Source: Alopecurus myosuroides (lineage: Eukaryota > Streptophyta > Magnoliopsida > Poales > Poaceae). Taken from it: DNA of 64,000 nucleotides. Both the position numbers and the translations under genes were made by a program. The notes below the pieces were generated by a model. It was not told the origin of the DNA, did no database searches, and worked only from the letters and a program-made list of their open reading frames with translations. The DNA is taken from positions 61,021,474 through 61,085,473 of the forward strand of contig CM054061.1 in assembly GCA_028641055.1 (NCBI GenBank), given 5' to 3'. This document shows positions 44,164 to 54,587 of this stretch, in pieces (position 1 is the first letter of the stretch; every line of letters begins with the position of its first letter).

Positions 44164-44177
44164 TTCTCCCCCTTTTT
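44164..44177 (-). other. SIRE polypurine tract
   Basis: Minus strand AAAAAGGGGGAGAA directly next to the 3' LTR. Confidence 0.8.
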
Positions 44178-44565
44178 GGTAATTGATGACAACATCCCTA
44201 TTTGCATAATTAAACACACAACATGAGCGGAGCTCTCCCTAAGGATATGCTCCCTTCATGTTGAGAGAATTCAAGAACAATGTTCATATAAGCATATAAG
44301 TAATAGTGAGCACACAACAAGTGATAAAATTAAGATAATAAGTTCCACGAGCTCACAAACATATAACGAGGTTCACAACACGTCGTAATTTAACCAAACA
44401 AAGTTTCCAAATATAAAACCAACTCTCTCAAGCAAGAATAAATAAGCAAATCGAAAACATGCTTGAGAGAGACCCATGCAAAAGCCCGCTCCTAAATAGA
44501 TATCTCTCCCCCTTTGGCATCAAGACACCAAAAGAGGGATGAGACCGATGCTAACGGCCCGAAGA
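44178..44565. other. Non-coding stretch between polypurine tract and SIRE third ORF
   Basis: AT-rich, no ORF. Contains a Pro/Ser-coding-like pyrimidine stretch (CTCTCCCCCTTTGGCATCAA near 44503) that looks like a second polypurine tract on the minus strand. Confidence 0.45.
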
Positions 44566-46071
44566 TCACTCGGGAGAGTTATCCATGCTCGGAGGACGGG
44601 CGCGGCGGAGAGAGCTAGTGACCTCTTCTCCAGGTTCCTCGTCAGATAACTCAATCAGGTTGCCCTTGGAGTCTTTGGCTTGCCACTTGTCCCAGTTGGT
44701 GATGCTAGGAAGGACCGGGGACTCAACGGATTCGCCACCATCATGACGAAGTTGACGTGCTGCCTGTGCTGCATTGCGGTGCTTGAGCTCCCTATCATAA
44801 TGATGCTCCCATTGATGCTTCTCAATCTTCTTGTTCACTCGGAACACTTTCTTGAGGGCCCTTGCCATCCACTTGAAAGCACTGCCAGAAGGAGGAGCAC
44901 GAGAGGGACCAGCTTCTTCCTCTTCTTCTTCCTCATCAACAATGATGTGTGGCTTGGCCTTGCCTTTGCGAGGAGCAGGAGTGGGGTGCAGGATAAGCTC
45001 GGTTTGGTCCTTGATGAGAAGTTTCTTCTCCATGTGTGGGATCCAATTAGCATCATCCATAGGATCTTCTGGGAACTTGTCCTCCCGCACATGCAAGATA
45101 ATCTTCATGATGAAAGGCCCAAAGAAAGCATTCTTCCTATTGACAACAACGTGCCATAGCTCCTTCCACAGATAATCTAGCACATCGAGCTTCTGAGTGG
45201 AACCAGCAAGCCGCTTCTCATGAGTGAGAAGCATAATATTCTTGAGGGAGCCTTGGATCTCATCAACTTTTCCCGCCTTTGGGTTGATGGTCTCTCAATA
45301 GATGCGGAGCATGACATCATAAGTGGGCTAGAGACCCTTGACAAACCCAACAGCAAACTTCTTCCAGTGATACAGAGGGGTGAGTTGATCCTTGGAGAGG
45401 GATTGGGTGTTGATGGCATGAACACGGAACCAACCATTGTCGAACTCCTCGCCACCTGCAAACGCTCAAAAATCCGGGTATCCTCCAAGAAGACTCCCAA
45501 CTTCAGACCATTTGATAGTCAGCTGATATCCCTTGGTCATCCAAATAAGGTGACGCTCTGTCTCATTGGCGAGATGCACAGTGGCCAAGAATTCAAAAAC
45601 CAACCCTTCATCATAATCTTGTTGGACCTTCATAATGGGAGCAAGTCCAAGTGCATCAACAAGCTCAAGTGCCTCTTCAAAGTACTTGGGGTTCCTCTCC
45701 AAATGCCCAAAATTAATAGCATGTTGAGGAGCAACATTCTCCTTGGGTTTCCTCATCAAGATCTCATGATAGATTTGGATCTGAAAGACAGTGTAGAATC
45801 GAGGGTCCTTACCCCGGAAATGTGGCATCAAACGGTCACGGTCAATAACATATGGGTTCTCGCGACGTTCTTGCAAGAAAGCCCCCCTCGGACATCTTGG
45901 AAGCAAATTTTTTCCTACGAGGCAATGTCTTCTCAGGAGCCGGGAATCGCTGCCTGCGCTTGGGCTGAGAAGGGTCCAAAGTTTCCTCAATTTCATCGAC
46001 CCTAGGAGCCTTGCGACGAGCCGTGCTCTTGGTGCGGGGGCTCTTGCCCTTGGCCTTGGATCCGGAGGCAT
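44566..46071 (-). pseudogene. SIRE third ORF (domain shared with the MULE accessory ORF)
   Basis: Starts MPPDPRPRARAPAPR near 46071 with a basic, SR/PR-rich N terminus. The conserved core follows: FLQERRENPYVIDRDRLMPH, GKDPRFYTVFQIQIYHEIL, IMKVQQDYDEGLVFEFLATV and IWMTKGYQLTIKW. After a frameshift near 45470 come LTPLYHWKKFAVGFVKG, LDVLDYLWKELWHVVVNRK and a long charged tail with an acidic run (DEEEEEEEA). TAG 45328-45330 and TGA 45295-45297 interrupt it. Its position after pol is where SIRE elements carry an env-like ORF. I see no signal peptide or transmembrane segment, so a nuclear or particle role is at least as likely. Confidence 0.7.
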
Positions 46072-47226
46072 CTCTGAAATAAATAGCAAGAAGAGCATGA
46101 AGGAAAGGTAATGCTCAAGTTTTAGGAGACGCACAAATCCAAGGAACAAAGATATGAATAGTATTAGGGTTGAATAACAAGGGTTAGGGAATATGAACAA
46201 ATCCACCCTAAGAACCGCAGCGATTCAAACCTAATACTCACAATCTAGGTTGCTAGAGTTTGTACTCGTGATCTTCTACTCCAAAAACCAAATCCACGCA
46301 TCTAGACATGAAGAATCATGGAGCTCCTAGTGCATCCCCATCCATAAACTAGATGAGAGAGAGAGAGAGAGAGAGCAAGCATACCCGCATCATCCATGGT
46401 GGAAGGAGAGGAGGAAGAAGATCCCGTGGTGGTCCTAGGCAAGGAGAAGGGATCCCGGCGGTGGAGCACCCGATTCCGGCGGCGGAGACCTTGGGGACGC
46501 CGGTGGTTGTGACGGAGAAGAGGGAGGGCGAGTGGCTGGGGAGAGGGGGAAATAAGATTAGATGTTGTTGACCCCCGCTCGCCCTAGGTCTTATCCCGCA
46601 AAAACGCCACGGGCGGAGGCTCCGGTGGTTTCACCGGAGCCTCCGCCCCCATGTCAACGCGGCACCGCACAAAACGGATTCGCTGGGCCAACTGCGCACC
46701 AGCGGAGGTTCTGGTGGGCTCCGGTGGACAGGCACAGCGGAGCCTACGGTGGTTTCACCGGAGCCTCCGCCATACCAAGTTTCCGCACGCCAAAATCAGA
46801 AAAACAAGAGCATTACAAGTGGAATAATGTTTTGGGTAAAGGAAGCTTGGGTTGGAAACTAGTCACTGATGTACGAGAGACATTACTCGATGGGGTTCGC
46901 AAGATGCAAAAGAGATAGAAAACCAAAACCGCACGAGTTGTCAAGGGGAAGTATGATACGCGTGAAAGGGCCAAAAATACCAAAGGTCGGTGGCCAAAGC
47001 CACCATGTTTGAGCGTGTACTTTGGTACCGCGAAGATATATCTTGGGTCAAAAAATACTACTCACAATTAAGCACAATAAGTCACAAATTGACTAGATAT
47101 GCAATGATGTATTGATTTACGCATAGTAAGAGGAGTGTATACTCATGCGTTGAGTAACGCTCCCCCTATATCCATGCCTATATCCAAACCTAATAGAATG
47201 CATAATGAAGGTACATATGCAAGGTT
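46072..47226. other. SIRE spacer between RNase H and third ORF
   Basis: No coding domain. Contains a (GA)n run at about 46352-46374 and a GC-rich stretch 46607-46775 with the hairpin motif that is otherwise found in the LTRs. On the coding strand this is the 5' flank of the third ORF. Confidence 0.55.
46609..46645. repeat. LTR-type hairpin upstream of the SIRE third ORF
   Basis: Inverted arms GGCGGAGGCTCCGGTG and CACCGGAGCCTCCGCC around GTTT. The same unit type is repeated in both LTRs (for example near 43790 and 54215). A second, weaker copy lies at 46735-46771. Confidence 0.85.
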
Positions 47227-47823
47227 TCAAGTGAAGTTGGAAGAACCGATGACATTTAGTTCATTCTTGAAAGCACGAAATCTTGGTTCATCAAGGGCCT
47301 TCGTGAAGATATCGGCAAGTTTATCCTTGGTGGGAACATATGAGATATCAATATCACCTTTCTCAACATGATCCTGAATGAAATGATGACGGATCTCAAT
47401 GTGCTTCGGCTTGGAGTGAAGAACGGGGTTGTAGGCGATCTTGATAGCACTCTCATTATCACAAAGAAGAGGCACCTTGTCAAAATGAATACTGTAATCC
47501 TTCAAGGTTTGCCTCATCCAAAGCAATTGGGCACAACAACTTGCCGCGGAGATATACTCGGCCTCGGTGGCGGAGAGAGCAATGCAGTCCTGCTTCTTTG
47601 AAGACCAACATACCAAGGAGCGGCCAAGGAATTCGCAACCCCCGGACGTGGACTTTCTATCCGTTTTCTCTCCCGCATAATCCGCATCCGAATATCCAAT
47701 GAGCTGAAAGCTTGAAACCTTGGGATACCAAAGACAAAAATTTGGGGTATGAACTAAATATCGAAATATTCGTTTCACCGCTTCCAAATGACTTTGCCTC
47801 GGGAGGCTTGAAACCTTGCACAT
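47227..47823 (-). pseudogene. SIRE RNase H
   Basis: Copia-type RNase H: YSDADYAGEKTDRKSTSGG, CIALSATEAEYISAASC and CDNESAIKIAYNPVLHSK are present, with the acidic active-site residues in place. The C terminus IRHHFIQDHVEKGDI...TKDKLADIFTKAL is complete. It is separated from RT by a frameshift near 47800. Confidence 0.88.
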
Positions 47824-49203
47824 TTACCTACTCTATACATGATATCTGGTCTAGATGCACAAAGGTAGATCAAAGAGTCAATCATGGAGCGGTATACCTT
47901 TTGATCTACCTCTTTACAGTTGGGGTCGGGTTTCAAGTCAGTGGTTGTGGACATGGGAGTCTTCATAGGCTTGGCATCATGCATATTAAATCTCTTGAGC
48001 ATGTCTTTAGTGTATTTGGCTAGTTTTATGAAGGTTCCTTCATGATATTGATTCACTTCAAAGCCAAGGAACAACTCCAACTCTCCCATCATAGACATCT
48101 CAAACCTATCGGACATAAGAGGTGTTAGTAGACACAAAAATGATGTCATCCACATAGAGTTGGCATATGAACAAGTCACCTCCAACTGTCTTGGTAAAGA
48201 GGGTGGGATCGATTAAACCAACATTAAACCCTCGATCCACTAGAAACTCTTTAAGGTGCTCGTACCATGCACCTGGAGCTTGTTTCAGTCCATAGAGCGC
48301 CTTATCGAGTTTATAGACATGATCGGGATGGTTGGGATGCTCGAAACCCGGAGGTTGCTTGACATATACTAACTCATTAATGGGACCATTTAGGAAATCA
48401 CTCTTAACATCCATTTGTTGTAACTTGAAATTATGATGAGATGCATAAGAAAGTAAGATGCGAATGGATTCAAGACGAGCTACATGGGCAAAGGTTTCAC
48501 CGAATTCAATACCTTCGACTTGAGAAAAACCATGAGCCACCAATCTTTCCTTGTTGCGAATGACAATACCATCTTTGTCTTTATTGTTCTTGAACACCCA
48601 TTTGGTGCCAATAACATTTTTGCAATCCTTTGGTCTTGGAACTAATTTCCACACTTTGGTGTGCTCGAAGTTATTGAGTTCATCATGCATGGCTTCAAGC
48701 CAATCTTGATATTCGAGTGCTTCATAGACCTTGTTTGGATCAATGAAGGAGACAAAAGCACGAGCCTTGCTAAAATCCGCCAATTGCCTCCTAGTGACCA
48801 CTCTCCCATGAACTTTCCCAAGAATCTTGTCCTCCGTGTGACCCGCTCGTTCAAAATTCTCTATCCTTCTCTTTGCTCTACGTGCTAGCATCTCCTCCAA
48901 AGATTCCTTGGATATAGATTGAGAATCACCTTCTTCATCGGAGACATGTCCATCTTCATTTCGTCCTTGATCAATAATGGGTGACGGATCACCACTAGGT
49001 TGAGCTCTCTCAACAATGGTAGTACCTTGATCATGATTAAAATTAGTAGCTTGGCCTTGATCATTAGCTTGAGGGCTTGGTGCATCTTGTTGGGTGGCTT
49101 GATCATTAATGGGTGTAGTCAATGGATCCACTTGAGTGGGGCATAGTCCTTCTCCCTCCGTCATCTGGTAACCCTCAATGGGTATTATTTCACTAATCCC
49201 CAT
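47775..49203 (-). pseudogene. SIRE reverse transcriptase
   Basis: An acidic linker, then the Copia RT: WKLVPRPKDCKNVIGTKWVF, RLVAHGFSQVEGIEFGETF, DVKSDFLNGPINELVYVKQP and the catalytic LYVDDIIFV near 48140, followed after a frameshift by MSMMGELELFLGFEV and SRPDIMY. The YVDD active site is intact, but the frame changes near 48110, 47800 and again before the integrase. Confidence 0.9.
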
Positions 49204-49250
49204 TCTTCTTATGACGATTGGAGGAATTTCATATCCTACAACACCATGAT

Positions 49251-50213
49251 CTATACGCCCCCATGGGAGCCGTTATCATCATCAAACACCATGTCTATAG
49301 CTTCTTCAACTTGTCTGGTGGACTTGTTGTAGACTCTATAGGCGTGAGCGTTTGTGGCATAGCCAACAAAGATACCCTCATAAGATTTGGTCTCAAATTT
49401 TGACAACCGTTCACCTTTCTTGCGAATGAAGCACTTGCAACCGAAGACCTTGAAGTAAGACACATCTGGTTTCTTGCCCGTGAGAATCTCATAGGGAGTC
49501 TTGTTCAAGATCTTGCGAAGATATAACCGATTGGTAGCATGACATGCGGTGGAGACGGCTTCGGCCCAAAAGTTATAGGGAGACGAGAACTCCGAAATCA
49601 TTGTCCTAGCCGCATCCATGAAAGTCCGGTTCTTTCTCTCCGCAACACCATTTTGTTGAGGGGTATAAGGATTGGAATATTGATGAGCAATGCCTTCTTC
49701 ACTAACAAAACCCTCAACGGTGTTGTTCTTGAACTCCGAGCCATTATCACTCCGGATGGCCAATATGGTAGCATTGTGTTGGCGCTCCACTAGAGTGATG
49801 AAATCAATGACTCTCTTTTGAGTTTCACTTTTCCTATTGAAGAAATACACCCAACAATATCTTGAATAATCATCCACAATCACCAAGCAATACTTCTTTC
49901 CTCCGAGACTATCATAAGATAGTGGATCAAAGAGGTCTAAGTGAATGAGCTCGAGAATTCTTGTGGTGGAGATGGTCGTCTTGGTTGGGTGGAGTTCTCC
50001 GTGTTGCTTCCCGAAGGCACAAGAGCTACACACACGATCTTTAGCAAACTTAGCCTTGGTTAGTCCTAGAACATTATTGCCACTTTGAAGGTCATGCAAC
50101 ATTCTCATATTGGTGTGGGCTAACCGGCGATGCCAAAGCCACCCCACATAAACTTTAGCCATTAGGAATGTCGCGGCACACATGTCTCCTTTACAGAAGT
50201 CCTCTACATACAT
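49251..50213 (-). CDS. SIRE integrase, uninterrupted
   Basis: A 320-codon frame with the zinc-binding motif (WHRRLAHTNMRMLHDLQSG through CSSCAFGK) and all three catalytic residues (LIHLDLFDP, IRSDNGSEF, QQNGVAERKNRT). The C-terminal part VFGCKCFIRKKGE...GIFVGYATNAHAYRV is typical of Copia integrases. It belongs to the gag-pol polyprotein and is not a separate gene. Confidence 0.9.
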   Translation of the reverse strand: MYVEDFCKGDMCAATFLMAKVYVGWLWHRRLAHTNMRMLHDLQSGNNVLGLTKAKFAKDRVCSSCAFGKQHGELHPTKTTISTTRILELIHLDLFDPLSYDSLGGKKYCLVIVDDYSRYCWVYFFNRKSETQKRVIDFITLVERQHNATILAIRSDNGSEFKNNTVEGFVSEEGIAHQYSNPYTPQQNGVAERKNRTFMDAARTMISEFSSPYNFWAEAVSTACHATNRLYLRKILNKTPYEILTGKKPDVSYFKVFGCKCFIRKKGERLSKFETKSYEGIFVGYATNAHAYRVYNKSTRQVEEAIDMVFDDDNGSHGGV

Positions 50214-50540
50214 GTGTTCTCGACAAACCCAACGAAGGCTACTTTAAGAGTTGTTTCCCAAGTGACAATAACATTCTCTTTATTAAAGAACGAGGTAAAG
50301 CCACAATTTGCAAGTTGAAGAACGGAAATCAAGTTATAGCCAAGGGACTCAACAAGGAGAACATTCTCAATTGATAAATCATTTGAGATAGCCACCTTGC
50401 CTCGTCCCAATACCTTAAGCTCAGACTTGTCACCAGTAGTGACGCAATTGAGATGAGGTAATGGAGGTTCAATATTACTCATTGCGTCATAGCTTCAAGT
50501 CATATGTTGGGATGCACCACTATCCATTGTCCATCTACCT
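50204..50540 (-). pseudogene. SIRE protease and pre-integrase region
   Basis: The aspartic protease active site WTMDSGASQHMT has its DSG codons at 50516-50524. A TGA follows within a few codons, after which the frame continues through KVLGRGKVAIS and LGYNLISVLQLA towards the integrase. Confidence 0.78.
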
Positions 50541-50572
50541 GACCCGGAAGCACTTCCCTACAAGAGATAAAT

Positions 50573-53183
50573 TTATTGATTTAGGTACCCATCCTTCAAT
50601 GGGTACTCTTTTGTTAGTAACAAGGGTCTTAGGAACCCAATAGTCCAATGATAATCATCACCATAAGAAGTGCCAACGTATTTAGCATAAACATGTCCAT
50701 CTCTAGATTTCATAAGAACATAAGATGCGTTATATTTTCCGGCGAAGTCATTGTGAGTGATGCTCCCCCTAGAGTTATCACCACCTACAATGGTGTTGTT
50801 CTCCTTCTCCTTGGTCACCTCTCCCTCTTTTAGAAAGGTAACATTTTGAGAGGAGGAAGTGAAATTCTTGAATTTCTTCTTTGACTTGGCAACAAAGCAT
50901 AGTCCTTCTTTCCCTTTCTTGGCTCCTTGAGAGCTTAATGCATCATTGAGAATTTTCTCTCTTCCTACAATGTTAGTTGTAGTGCAATAGGTAGGCATGA
51001 TAACAATACTATTAGATGAATATATCACTTGCTTATTAGATTGTTGAGCTAGAAGCTTGTTCCGAGACTTGGTGAGTTTGTCATGAATTTCTTTAAAAGA
51101 CATGAACTCCTTTTCTAGTTTTTCATGATTCTCAACAAGTTCTTCATGAGCTATTCCTAGCTTCAACTCTTCTTATTCAAAGATCTTAAGTAAAGCAAGA
51201 GATTTTTCATTATCTTTCATAAGCTTGGAAACACTAATAGCGTAAGTCTCTTGTAGACTAGATAGTCTCTCTTCGAGAGAGGCTCTCATGGATCTCTCTT
51301 TTTCAAGAGCTTTGGCAAGATCATCGTCGTGATTCTCGTGGCTACCACCATGGCTCTCCAAAATCATGATGATTTCCTCCTTCTCATCTATGAGGGAGTT
51401 AGCATCATCAAGTTGCCTTAAGAGGGCCTTTACCTTTTCTTTAGTTTCACCTTCAAGACTACATAACCAAGAGCCTAGATTCTTGGCCTCCTCGTCATCG
51501 ATAATGTTTTCAACACAATCCATAGTGATGGGGAACTAGTGGTAATATACTTGCAGGTGGAAGATATTACCGGGGTGGCTTTTGCCATGAGACATGTAGG
51601 TCGGATCGATGCCTTCTCATTGGGGGATTGAAATAGAGAGACCGACGAAGAGGAAGTCGTATCTATGGCGACGTGGGCAACACCTACGACTTCATCTTCT
51701 CCTTCATCGCCGGAGTAGTATGTTTCCAATGTGGGGCCTTCTTGAACATATAGAGCCCTTGGGACTCTCCTAGCGAGATTCTTGTTTTGTGGAGCTTTGT
51801 TCTTGTCCTTGCGAACAAGCTTCCCTTCATTTTCTTCTCTTGGCTCAAAAGGACACTCCCTAACGAAATGGTTTGCACTTCCACAATTGAAGCATGTCCT
51901 TGGCCGCTCCCCCTTCTTCCTAAAGATCTTGTTTCTAGCAGGTCTAGGAGCGCCGGCCTTGTGAGCCTCTGATCTCTTCCAATAACCATGCATGGCAAGA
52001 GCGATGCACTTATGAGACCTTTGTATGTGTCTTCATAGTCCTCATCATCCTCATCATCCTCATCCACTTCTTCTATCATAGCAATCGCCTTAGACTTCAA
52101 GGCGAGGTTTGGAGACTTTCGAACTCCTCTTGAGCGAGCGAGAGCATCATCCGCGCTCTTCTGAGATAGGGATATGACTATGAACTCACTAAGAACACCA
52201 ATAAAGTTGAGGTAGTTGTAGTCGGATCTTGTTCGAATGCTACTGGAGAGGTTCTTCTCGAACAGAGTTATGGCCTTGACAAACTTCCTCTTGATCCACT
52301 CATCGGATATTTCCTCTTTTCCAAAGTCCCTTAATTGATTGCCAAGGGTGACAACTCTTCTATATAGCTCCTCGGGACTTTTTTCTTCAAGCAAAACAAA
52401 GTTCTCGGACTTGTCAAGAGCAACATCATACTTGGATGATTGGATGCTAGCATTGCCTTGGAACAAGGTGTCAAGTTTATCCCAATCCTCCTTGGCAGTC
52501 TTGATACCGCGGATGTGTTCAAGATGTTCTCATGGGAGAGCCTTTTGGATAGTGAAAAGAGCGGTCTTGTTGAGTTGAAATTCCACATCTTTTGTTGGAG
52601 TCAAGTTTCTTGGATCACGAGGGTGGAATCCATGGAGTATGCTTCTCCACAAAGCGGTGCAAGATCCTGAAATATGAGACTCCATATCGAACTTCCAAGA
52701 TGAAAATTCATTAGTATTAAGCATGAGAGGAACTCCAAGATTAACCATGTGTGGCATTGTGGCAATGGGATGGATAGAATCATAATTGGGAGGTGGTGGA
52801 ACTTTAGAGTGAGACCCCGAACCGTTAGCTGATTGAGACTTGGAACCTTCGGAGCTCCCATCGCTCTTAGCCTTTTTATCGGCTTTTTCTTTGGCTTTCG
52901 CCTTAGCTAAAGCAATGTTAGCTTCCATTTCAGCGATGTCCGGAATGGACTCTTCATCCGAGCTAACATCATCGGCGGTGAGAGGTGGTTCCTCGGACTC
53001 CTTGGTTTTCCCCATCATGGCCTCCATCATTTTCTTTATGCTAGAAACCTCCGAACTAACACTAGAGCTAACCTTCGACAATTCGGTTTGGATGGTTCCA
53101 ACCGTTTCTTGTAGGTTAGATATAGTGTCGACCATTTTGGCGATTTCCGCACTAGAACTATCGGGGGCATTTTCATTGACCAT
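50573..53183 (-). pseudogene. gag: SIRE gag with coiled coils and one zinc knuckle
   Basis: ATG at 53181-53183. N terminus: a coiled coil (LQETVGTIQTELSKVSSSVS), an acidic stretch and a Lys/Ala-rich helix. Then the capsid core (FSSWKFDMESHI, LWRSILHGF and, in the next segment, EEKSPEELYRRVVTLGNQL), an intact CX2CX4HX4C knuckle (CFNCGSANHFVREC, 51853-51894), a long coiled coil (51523-51000) and a C-terminal region ending near 50573. Frame changes near 52500, 51990 and 51520 and a stop near 51168 split it. The product would form the particle and package element RNA. Confidence 0.82.
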
Positions 53184-53220
53184 TATACTCTTGGGCGGTT
53201 AAGCCCTTAGCAAGAACCGA

Positions 53221-53233
53221 GACTCTGATACCA
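53221..53233 (-). other. SIRE primer binding site, initiator tRNA-Met type
   Basis: Minus strand TGGTATCAGAGTC, two bases inside the 5' LTR edge at 53236. Confidence 0.88.
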
Positions 53234-53235
53234 AT

Positions 53236-54587
53236 TGAAAGTGCACTATGGTCAACTAGAGGGGGGGTGAATAGGTTGACTACCAATTTTTCTTTTCTTT
53301 TCCTTTTAGTAGGGCTAAGCAAGATAAGATAAGGTTCTCTAGATGTGCATCTAAGTGAGCAACCTATGTGGACAAGGTAAGATACGCAATGGAAGTAAAA
53401 TGAAAGGTAACAAGATAAACCACAAGTGTAAACAAGGAGACAAGGATATCATTCCCGTAGTTCCTTCTCAATGAGAAGTACGTCTCCGTTGGAGAGGTGG
53501 GGAGACACCTAGGCACTCCTCAATAGCACGGCTGTGCACACCTTATTCTCCTTGAGCTTCTCCGATGAGGGAGTTTCTCGTTTCCACTATGAGGTCAACT
53601 TGAAGGCGTTGTCCAAACCTTTACATGAGCTCGAGGTCACTCCACAAGATGAATGGTGGCTCTCGAGCAATCCGAAGCTTACTGCAACAAGGTGGAAGCT
53701 ACAAGCACAAGATCTACTAAGGTTTCTATGCCTCAAGTAGGATTCTAGATCTACTAGGTTGTGATGGATGGATTCGAAATTCCTTTGGTAGAAGTGTGGA
53801 TCTAGGTCTCCTCTAGCTCTCCACAAAGTATGGGAGTGAGTGGGTGGATGGAGAGGGAGATCTAGGTGGGTGAAGCTTTCATCAATGTCTAGGAGAGAGA
53901 GATGGGAAAAGCTTAGCATTTATGAGGTAGGGGAAGGGGTATTTATAGCCCCTCCCAAAGTGGCTGTTTGAGCAGTCCCCACAGCACCGGAGGCTCCGGT
54001 GGTCTTTGTATGCGCGCAGCCGCGCAGTCCAAATCCATTTGTGCTGTGACCTGAGGGGCGGAGACTCCGGTGGCTTTGGCGGAGGCTCCGCCCACCGGAG
54101 GCGCACCGGAGGCTCCGGTGGAGCCTCCGCTCTTATCCAACAGAGCCCCATTTTAGCGCAGCCATCACTGGAGGCGCCACCGGAGGCCAACCCCCCAGTG
54201 AGCTAGTGGAGAGGGCGGAGGCTCCGGTGGTTTCACCGGAGGCTCCGCCCACCGGATGTTCACCGGAGGGTCCGCCCTGCCCTCCGCTCGTATGCACCAG
54301 AGCTCAGTATTGGCGGACCCTACACCGGAGCCCGCACCGGAGGCCCGCACCTGGGCAGTGCAGGAAAAAGGGCTGGGGCGGAGGTTCCGATGGTTTCACC
54401 GGAGCCTCCGCTGCATGCACAAATGGGTCCCTAGCTTTGTCATTTTGAGCTCTTTTCAATCCGAACAAAAGTGTAACCCATAGAGATTGTATCTTTGATG
54501 AACCTGGGAATTTTCATGTATAACAAGTAAACATTAGTCCAATAGGTATGTTGTCATTTAATTATCAAAACGGAAGATGATCTTTCA
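53236..54587 (-). repeat. SIRE 5' LTR (1,352 bp)
   Basis: Plus-strand reading starts TGAAAGTGCACTATGGTCAA and ends GATCTTTCA. It is about 134 bases shorter than the 3' LTR because of differences in the number of CCGGAGGCTCCGG-type units. Outside that region the copies are close, with scattered substitutions. Confidence 0.92.

Larger units (their letters stand above)
42678..54587 (-). mobile_element. Complete SIRE-type Copia LTR retrotransposon (11.9 kb)
   Basis: Minus-strand order: 5' LTR (54587-53236), initiator-Met primer site, gag with zinc knuckle, protease, integrase, RT, RNase H, third ORF, polypurine tract, 3' LTR (44163-42678). Integrase before RT defines Copia. The large gag, the third ORF and the length point to the SIRE/Maximus lineage. 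ATAG(T/C) duplicates at both ends. It sits in the MULE transposase gene, whose codons join across the site. Coding regions contain several frameshifts and stops, so it is not autonomous now. Confidence 0.92.

Noticed and set aside
44566..46071. SIRE third ORF as a true envelope gene
   Set aside because: Its position suggests env-like, but I see no signal peptide, transmembrane helix or glycosylation-rich ectodomain, and the blocks match a MULE accessory protein.
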